64,000 nucleotides of DNA from Chloroflexota bacterium. Its GTDB lineage: Bacteria > Chloroflexota > UBA11872 > VXOZ01. Below, piece after piece: positions 57,830 to 64,000 of this stretch (positions are counted from its first letter, which is position 1; every line of letters begins with the position of its first letter). The position numbers were made by a program, and so were the translations under genes. Where the stretch lies: contig JAJEAH010000048.1 in assembly GCA_022824225.1 (NCBI GenBank), positions 1-64,000 of the forward strand. Direction: 5' to 3'. The notes beneath the pieces were generated by a model. It did no database searches. It saw only the letters and a program-made list of their open reading frames with translations, and was not told where the DNA came from.

Positions 57830-58435
57830 ATGGCGATAGCGCAAAATACAGTTGACGTCACCAATTTCAATCGACAAGCGCGCCTACCGTATGATTTGCG
57901 GCTTCAGGACTTTCAGATGGCCATGCAGGATGTCTATGACTTCTTGTATGACGTGAATTCGCATCTTAGCGGAAGAGGACTGCAGCGGCTCGACGACATG
58001 CTGCGCCCCGCGATACTGTCTGGGGCCCTATCTGACATGCTGACGGCCAGTCTCGCAAAGCACTCCCGTGTACTTACGGAAAACCAATACCACAACGGAC
58101 ACCCAGACCTCGTCGTGCAAGGAGTCTACCCCCATAATGCGGTTAAGGCCGGAGCAGAAGGCGTGGAAGTCAAGACGACGCGGAAGGCTGGAGGAGCCGT
58201 GGATACGCACGGGGCGCGCGAACAGTGGATGTGCGTCTTCGTCTACCGCGTGGATACGGAGTCCGAGCCCGCGATTGAACGCGAGCCTCTGACCTTCGCC
58301 GAGGTCTATCTGGGACACGTCAAAATCGAGGACTTCCGCCGGAATCCCCGTAGCGAGCTTGGCACTCGTACCGCGACACTCCACAAGAACGGCATTCAGA
58401 AACTCCGCCAGTGTTGGGTCTATCGTCTGGACTGA
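57830..58435 (+). CDS. Putative type II restriction endonuclease (PD-(D/E)XK-like)
   Basis: HPDLVVQGVYPHNAVKAGAEGVEVKTTRKAGG fits PD...ExK; convergent with and overlapping an adjacent DNA methyltransferase. Confidence 0.6.
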   Translation: MAIAQNTVDVTNFNRQARLPYDLRLQDFQMAMQDVYDFLYDVNSHLSGRGLQRLDDMLRPAILSGALSDMLTASLAKHSRVLTENQYHNGHPDLVVQGVYPHNAVKAGAEGVEVKTTRKAGGAVDTHGAREQWMCVFVYRVDTESEPAIEREPLTFAEVYLGHVKIEDFRRNPRSELGTRTATLHKNGIQKLRQCWVYRLD

Positions 58436-59625
58436 TCTCCTTTTGGAGTGAACCGGATCAGCTTTGGAATCGCGGAACTCGCCATCTCGAAATAGCGGTC
58501 ATCTTTCTCTACGCCAATGCTTGCATAGCCTACGGCCTCCGCGGCGGCCAGGGTTGATCCTGAGCCAGCAAACGGATCGAGAATGACTCCCTCGCCGAGG
58601 GGAAGTGCCGAACGCACCAGTTGGCGCAAGAAGGATTGTGGTTTCAGGCTGGGGTGCGGCGCCAACTCCCGCTCGGCCTTCCTTGTGGGCGAAGAAGGAA
58701 TCACGTCTCCAAACGGCTTTTCTTGAGACTGTCGGCGGAAGCCACCGGTCCGCCACTGCCGCAGGTTGTCTTGGACTCTTCCCTCGATCGGCTTACGGTA
58801 CACGAGCCACGGCTCCCACATCGAACGCGGCATCACGCTCACTTCGGAGAACTCATCGTGAGCCGCTTTCGGCCGGTCGCCGCCCCGCATCGTCATGGTG
58901 AGCCGCACTATCTCCCCCCTCCGCTCCAGCCCCGCCTCCGCCAGCGCCCCTGACACCAGATACGACACAAGGGGATTGGACGCCACGATGACGTGGGCTC
59001 CCGGAACGAGCCTGGGCAGCAGTAGGCGGGCCCACACGTAGAAGAAGGTCCTGATGTCCTTGAGTTGCTCGTCGTTGAGCGTCGTAAACCGAGGCACTGG
59101 GGAGCGCACGTGACCGTCAAAAGACGGCGGAATCCGCCAGACGCCACCCCTGCCTCTACGCAGCTTGGCTTGTTGCTCGTCTGTATACTCGTGGAGACCG
59201 TATGGCGGGTCCGTAATGACTGCATGAATGCTGTTTGCGGGTTGCTGCTCCAGCCAGTCGAAGCAATCGGCGTGATGGAGCGTTGCGCGGCCAAAGGTGA
59301 GCGGAGCTTGGGGCGTTGCCATCGGCGGCATCGGACGCTGTAGCGCTGGCGCCGAATCTTGACGTAGGGTGTACACCCCCCGCTCTTCCCGCGTAAACAA
59401 CTGCGGCGTATTCAGGCGAAGGTAGGAGCGAACGGAGGATTCCTTAACCGGCCCAACGACCTGAGAGACTCGGTCCCCAATCTCCTTGGCCGTTAGTCCC
59501 TTAGACGTAAGGGACATGACCTGAATGATGCCGTCCCTGACTTGCCCGGGCGCGCGTCTGTTCTCATTCTCTGCCATCGTGTCTTGAGTATGGACGTCTG
59601 GACGTCTTTTGTCAAGTGAGGCCAT
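58420..59625 (-). CDS. Site-specific DNA methyltransferase (N4C/N6A, beta-like motif order) with N-terminal HTH-like region
   Basis: AVITDPPYGLHEY (motif IV) precedes ILDPFAGSGSTLAAAEAVGYASIGVEKD (motif I). Confidence 0.88.
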   Translation of the reverse strand: MASLDKRRPDVHTQDTMAENENRRAPGQVRDGIIQVMSLTSKGLTAKEIGDRVSQVVGPVKESSVRSYLRLNTPQLFTREERGVYTLRQDSAPALQRPMPPMATPQAPLTFGRATLHHADCFDWLEQQPANSIHAVITDPPYGLHEYTDEQQAKLRRGRGGVWRIPPSFDGHVRSPVPRFTTLNDEQLKDIRTFFYVWARLLLPRLVPGAHVIVASNPLVSYLVSGALAEAGLERRGEIVRLTMTMRGGDRPKAAHDEFSEVSVMPRSMWEPWLVYRKPIEGRVQDNLRQWRTGGFRRQSQEKPFGDVIPSSPTRKAERELAPHPSLKPQSFLRQLVRSALPLGEGVILDPFAGSGSTLAAAEAVGYASIGVEKDDRYFEMASSAIPKLIRFTPKGDQSRR

Positions 59626-59667
59626 TAGGTCGAGTGCGGGAGTTGCGCCGCCAGAATTGCATAGGAG

Positions 59668-60558
59668 TTAGAGGATATCGACAAGCGTCTCCAGGGCCAC
59701 GAAAACGAAGAACACCGCCGAAAGGGAGCTATTCACATGGAAGAAGGCGGTGTTGACGCGGGAGAGGTCGCGGGGATTGACGAGCAGGTGTTCCCAGATG
59801 AGCAGCCCAGCCACGGCCGCGATGCCGAGCCAGTAGAAGAGCCCCAGACCAAGGAGCGCGCCCACCGCTGCCAGGCAGAGCACGGTGGCGGTGTGGGAGA
59901 GGGCGGAGAAGACTAGCGCACGCGGGATGCCGAAACGCGCGGGCACGGAGTAGAGGCCCTCTTTCAGGTCGATTTCGTAGTCTTGGCAGGCGTAGATCAT
60001 GTCGAAACCCGCCATCCAGGTTACTACCGCCGCGCCCAGGAGCACTGTGCTCCACGCGAATTCGCCCGTAACCGCAATCCAGCCACCCATGGGCGCCATG
60101 GAGCCGGAGACGCCGAGCGCAAAGTGGCTGAGCCACGTGAACCGCTTGGTGTAGGAGTAGAAGACCAGCCAGAATATCGCCACCGGCGAGAGCAGCACGC
60201 AGAGCCAATTGAGCATGGCCGCCGCAAACACCATGAGCGCCAGGTTAGCGATGCTCGCGCCCCACATGAACTGCGGGGAGAGGATGCCCTGCGGCAAGGC
60301 GCGAATCGCCGTGCGGGGATTGCGGCTGTCCAGGTGGCGGTCGATGATGCGGTTGAGCGACATGGCAGCGGTTCGACCGGTTGTCATGGCCACCGTTACC
60401 CAGATGAATTGCCACAGCGTCGGCAAGCCTCCCGCCGCCAGCAGCATGGCCAGGTAGGCGAACGGCAAGGTGAAAGCCGCGTGCTCGATCTTGATGGCTT
60501 CCAAGAAGACCGGCACCTTGCGGATTACCGCTCCCACAGACGAAGGCGTGGCGCTCAT
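59668..60558 (-). CDS. UbiA-family prenyltransferase (4-hydroxybenzoate polyprenyltransferase-like)
   Basis: AAMSLNRIIDRHLDSRNPRTAIRALPQG; CQDYEIDLKEGLYSVPARFG. Confidence 0.92.
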   Translation of the reverse strand: MSATPSSVGAVIRKVPVFLEAIKIEHAAFTLPFAYLAMLLAAGGLPTLWQFIWVTVAMTTGRTAAMSLNRIIDRHLDSRNPRTAIRALPQGILSPQFMWGASIANLALMVFAAAMLNWLCVLLSPVAIFWLVFYSYTKRFTWLSHFALGVSGSMAPMGGWIAVTGEFAWSTVLLGAAVVTWMAGFDMIYACQDYEIDLKEGLYSVPARFGIPRALVFSALSHTATVLCLAAVGALLGLGLFYWLGIAAVAGLLIWEHLLVNPRDLSRVNTAFFHVNSSLSAVFFVFVALETLVDIL

Positions 60559-60591
60559 GTGATTTCTCTGCTCTTGGCAGCCTGACTGCGG

Positions 60592-61179
60592 CTATTCGCG
60601 GGGCAGCATTTCCGCGAGCAGTGTCTCCATGGTGGCGATGGGCAGGGGGCCAATGAATTTGGCGGCTATGGTACCGTCGGGCGCGATGAAATAGGTTTCC
60701 GGGATGCCGGAGACACCGTACTCGATGGCGATCTTGCCGTTGGGGTCGGGTCCGCTGGGGTAGGTCTGCCCGTAGGCCTTGCGGAACTGCGCCGCCGACT
60801 CTTCGCTATCCCACAGGTTGATGCCCAGCACCACCACGCCCCGGTCCTGGTGGCGGACGTGGGTCTCTTCCAGCGCGGGGGCTTCCGCCCGGCACGGGGC
60901 GCACCACGAGGCCCAGAAGTTGATGACCACGGCTTGCCCGCGCAGGTCGCTGAGCCGCACCACGCGGCCGTCGCTCAACGTCAAGGTAAAGTCCGGCGCG
61001 GGACGGTTGTCCTGGCGGATGAGGGTGGGTTCCAGGTTTACGCCCGGCTCGAAGCCCGCCAGTTGCCCGCTCTGGGAGAGCACATAGTAGAACAGCGCCA
61101 GCAGACCGGCCATCATCGCCACCAGGAGCGGTATGAGCACGTACCGCAGGGGTATGGTGCGCGGGGCCGCACTGCTCAC
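60592..61179 (-). CDS. TlpA/ResA/DsbE-like thioredoxin-fold protein
   Basis: VINFWASWCAPCRAEAPALEE; YGVSGIPETYFIAPDGTIAAKFIGP. Confidence 0.92.
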   Translation of the reverse strand: MSSAAPRTIPLRYVLIPLLVAMMAGLLALFYYVLSQSGQLAGFEPGVNLEPTLIRQDNRPAPDFTLTLSDGRVVRLSDLRGQAVVINFWASWCAPCRAEAPALEETHVRHQDRGVVVLGINLWDSEESAAQFRKAYGQTYPSGPDPNGKIAIEYGVSGIPETYFIAPDGTIAAKFIGPLPIATMETLLAEMLPRE

Positions 61180-61979
61180 TGCACCATGCTCCAGACATGC
61201 TCGATCAGGTACGTAAGATCATCGCCGCGAAAGCGCACGGTGCGCCCGTCCAGCCGCTCCTGCGACGCGGAATCGAAGACGCTGCGGTCCCACACGTGGG
61301 TATCCGTCACGGTAACGTCGATTTCGTGGGGCGGTCGCACGGGCCAGGGCACGGGCAGCGGGGAGCTTGACAACGCGTCTCGCACCCCGGCGCTCACGTC
61401 CTCACGCACCGTGGCGGGAATGCGCAGCTTGGCGGCCTGAAAGCCGAATCCCCACTTGGCTATGCACGTGCGCACGTCTGGCAGCAGCGCTTCCGCTTCG
61501 GCGCAGGCGTGGTTGTCACCGCTCACGAACGCCACAGGCACGTTGTGCGCGCCGCAGAGGGCGGCGTGGATGCCGATAGTGCCCAGGTCGCGGCCGTCCA
61601 CGCGGATACGCTGCACACCCGGCGCGAGCGTTTGGCACAGCACCCCGCCCCACGTCCCGGCCCGGGCGGGATGGCCCAGGAGGATTGCCGCGTCGGCGCC
61701 GGCCAGTTCGGCAAAGCGCGCCTGCTGCTGTTCACCAAACACGTAGATTGCGCCGGGGTGCAGCCGGTCTTCGTGAAACGGCGTCAGGCCGGTAGCGTCG
61801 TGCACGACGACTTCCCGTGCGCCGGCCTGTTGCGCGCCGGTTACGGCGGCCTCGATCTCGCGCGCCATGAGCGTGCGCGCCTCCTCGAACAGAAAGGGCG
61901 CTTCGCCCTGGGGGTCAACCTGGTTGCGGTGCACCACCCCGGCAGTACCGGCCAAGAGGCCAATGATGACGACTTTCAT
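61176..61979 (-). CDS. M55/DppA-like protein (apparent pseudoenzyme)
   Basis: Overall M55-like layout (GAREVVVHDATG; AAILLGHPARAGTWGGVL; RIRVDGRDLGTIGIHAALCGAHNVPVAFVSGDNHACAEAEALLP); overlaps the TlpA-like gene by 4 nt; ATG 61979. Confidence 0.75.
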   Translation of the reverse strand: MKVVIIGLLAGTAGVVHRNQVDPQGEAPFLFEEARTLMAREIEAAVTGAQQAGAREVVVHDATGLTPFHEDRLHPGAIYVFGEQQQARFAELAGADAAILLGHPARAGTWGGVLCQTLAPGVQRIRVDGRDLGTIGIHAALCGAHNVPVAFVSGDNHACAEAEALLPDVRTCIAKWGFGFQAAKLRIPATVREDVSAGVRDALSSSPLPVPWPVRPPHEIDVTVTDTHVWDRSVFDSASQERLDGRTVRFRGDDLTYLIEHVWSMVQ

Positions 61980-62163
61980 CGCGACGATCCCTGGTGGCTG
62001 CCGAGCGCCGGCCCAATTCGGCCCAAGGGCGCGGGTGCAGTCGCAATGGTACGCACAGGCGCAAGAGCGCAAGCGGAATAGAGAGCGCAGCCGCCGCAGT
62101 TGCGCTGGCGGCAAACACTGGGGAGCAGGTGGACCGGACTACGCATGCGATCAGCCTGCGCCG

Positions 62164-63396
62164 CTACATCGTCGGCCCGATGCGGTGCGGGGCGAACTCG
62201 CGGTGGCCCAGAATCTCGGTGGCCGTTAGCAGGCCGTTTACCGTAGCCAGGGAGAGATCGAAGAGCTCCTCGCCCAGGTCGCGGATACTGGCGGCGCCTT
62301 CCAGCACCGGCACGCCGGAAAAGTCGATATTGTCCTGCATTTTTGCCACAGTTTGCGGATTGGCACAGACTTTGATGACAGGCGCCACCGGATTGCCCAG
62401 GGGCGAGCCGCGGCCGGTGGTGAAAATGCAGAGCTGCGCGCCGCCGGCCACCATGCCGGTCACCGATTCCGAGTCGTAGCCCGGCGTATCCATCACCACC
62501 AGGCCCTTCTTGGTGGGGTATTCGGCATAGCCGACCACCTCTTCCAGCACGCTGGTGCCGCCCTTGTAGATGCAGCCCAGTGACTTCTCCTCGATGGTGG
62601 TCAGGCCGCCTTGGATATTCCCCGGCGCCGGATTCGCGCCTCGAATATCGACCCCCATGTTGAGGGCGTCCTCTTCGGCCTTGCGCACCACGCCGAGCAG
62701 TTGCTCGCCGATGGCCGGTTCGCGGGCGCGCTGGGCAAAGATGTGCTCGGCGCCGATGAATTCCGCCGCCTCGCTAATCATCACCGTGCCGCCGGCCTCC
62801 ACGACCATGTCGGAGACCACGCCGACGATGGGATTGCTTGCCAGGCCGCTGGTAGTGTCGGAGCCGCCGCACTCCGTAGCGAGTACCAGTTCGGAGAGGG
62901 GAAACTCCTCGCGCTGCATGGTGGAAAGCTTGGCTTGCAGCTTCTGCGCCATTTGCGCGCCTTCCTGGATGGTCCGGATCGAGCCGCCGGCCTCTTGGAT
63001 CACGATGAGTTCCACCGGCTTGCCCGTTTTGGCAATGCCCTCGGCGATGAGGGGCGCTTCGGCAGTCTCGCAGCCCAGGCCCACGACGATAGCCGCGCCC
63101 ACGTTCGGATTGCTGCCGGTGCCGACCATGGTGCGCACGAAGAGGTCCGCATCCGGGCCGAGTTGGCCGCAGCCGTATTGGTGGATCGCGGTCACGGCAC
63201 CGGGCACGAGTTCGGTTATGCGTTGGCCTACGGTAGACGAACAGATTACCGAAGGCAGGATTGCCAGGTGGTTTCGCACTCCCACGCGGCAATCGGGCCG
63301 GCGGTAGCCTTGAAATGTCTCTGCGCGTGCCACAGTATTCACCCCTCCTCCGGTCGCGTACGGTGACAAAATCGGCCTGCGCGGCGTTTGTTTCAT
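62164..63396 (-). CDS. UxaA family (altronate/galactarate dehydratase-like) hydrolase
   Basis: GYRRPDCRVGVRNHLAILPSVICSST; HQYGCGQLGPDAD; LATECGGSDTTSGLASNPIVG; MDTPGYDSESVTGMVAGGAQLCIFTTGRGSPLG. Confidence 0.92.
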   Translation of the reverse strand: MKQTPRRPILSPYATGGGVNTVARAETFQGYRRPDCRVGVRNHLAILPSVICSSTVGQRITELVPGAVTAIHQYGCGQLGPDADLFVRTMVGTGSNPNVGAAIVVGLGCETAEAPLIAEGIAKTGKPVELIVIQEAGGSIRTIQEGAQMAQKLQAKLSTMQREEFPLSELVLATECGGSDTTSGLASNPIVGVVSDMVVEAGGTVMISEAAEFIGAEHIFAQRAREPAIGEQLLGVVRKAEEDALNMGVDIRGANPAPGNIQGGLTTIEEKSLGCIYKGGTSVLEEVVGYAEYPTKKGLVVMDTPGYDSESVTGMVAGGAQLCIFTTGRGSPLGNPVAPVIKVCANPQTVAKMQDNIDFSGVPVLEGAASIRDLGEELFDLSLATVNGLLTATEILGHREFAPHRIGPTM

Positions 63397-63429
63397 TCGT
63401 ATTGTACTCTTCTCGTCGATTCAGTGTTT

Positions 63430-63455
63430 CCGCCTGACGGCGCGCCGTCAGGCGG
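63430..63455. promoter_or_regulatory. 26-bp perfect palindrome upstream of the UxaA-family gene
   Basis: CCGCCTGACGGCGCGCCGTCAGGCGG. Confidence 0.6.
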
Positions 63456-63643
63456 TGCCCGCAGCCGCGGTGCGCCGCGCCGGTACAGGGCATCGCCGCG
63501 CCGGACCGCGACGCAGGTGTGCCAGCGGCGGGAACGGCGCCGGGCGCGCCGGGTTGGCGGCGGTTGCGCGACGGTAGAGTCCTGCACGGCGGAGCGGCAA
63601 TTAAGCAAAAAAGCCCTTGCTTCTTGCACGAAATGAGGGTAAG

Positions 63644-63682
63644 TTGACATTGATGAGCGTGTAGCGTACCGTGATTCACGGT
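63644..63682 (+). promoter_or_regulatory. Candidate groEL promoter/operator
   Basis: TTGACA at 63644-63649 and perfect palindrome ACCGTGA-t-TCACGGT at 63668-63682, about 130 bp before the ATG. Confidence 0.4.
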
Positions 63683-63811
63683 GCGCTTGCACATTTTTGC
63701 TGAACATTGTGAAAGACATAATTGGCGACCCGGCACGCGTAGCGGCAAGGCAATGGCAGACGCCGCCGGGCGCTTCACACCTTAGTTGACGGTAAAGAGG
63801 AGCTGTTTTAG

Positions 63812-64000
63812 ATGCCCAAACACGTAATCTTCAGTGAAGATGCGCGGGAGGCCCTGATGTCGGGGATAGCCATGGTGGCGGCTACGGTGTCAGCCACTCT
63901 GGGTCCAAAGGGCCGCAACGTGGCGTTGAGTGAACGGGAGAAGTTGCCCATCGTCACCCACGACGGCGTGACGGTCGCCAAAGAGATCGAGCTTGAGGAC
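63812..64000 (+). CDS. groEL: 60 kDa chaperonin GroEL, N-terminal part (truncated by window edge)
   Basis: [41 protein letters not shown]...[20 protein letters not shown]-like RBS upstream. Confidence 0.95.
   Translation, partial: MPKHVIFSEDAREALMSGIAMVAATVSATLGPKGRNVALSEREKLPIVTHDGVTVAKEIELED

Noticed and set aside
1-64000. tRNA, rRNA and IS transposase genes
   Set aside because: No convincing tRNA cloverleaf, rRNA segment or transposase motif recognised by eye; tRNAscan-SE and ISEScan would settle this.

Overview
A high-GC bacterial chromosome segment, probably a Chloroflexota-like environmental or symbiont genome; that placement is inferred from gene content and repeat style and was not tested. 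Housekeeping genes include coaX, coaBC, purB, purC, a pyrE-like gene, a ubiA-like prenyltransferase, a TlpA/ResA-like thioredoxin and the 5' end of groEL. There is a glycosyltransferase/membrane-protein block (about 18-36 kb) and many catabolic enzymes. The accessory part is concentrated at 2-12 kb: a Fic protein with a C-terminal winged-HTH-like region, an orphan RHH antitoxin, a Panacea-type toxin-antitoxin candidate, a fused nuclease-methyltransferase gene invaded by dispersed repeats, and a degenerate CRISPR-like array. A convergent restriction-modification pair lies at 57.8-59.6 kb. Main observations: (1) seven repeat units at exactly 61-bp intervals (11112-11504), one spacer of which matches 30 nt of a repeat inside the nearby restriction-modification gene; (2) a proteasome-like Ntn-hydrolase candidate with Thr1/Asp17/Lys32 spacing (39581-40564); (3) an M55-like protein that appears to lack all canonical metal ligands; (4) a composite non-coding repeat island (33.1-34.6 kb); (5) a secreted protein of four tandem Cache-like domains; (6) perfect palindromes between uxaA-like and groEL. 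All identifications come from reading motifs; no database search was run.
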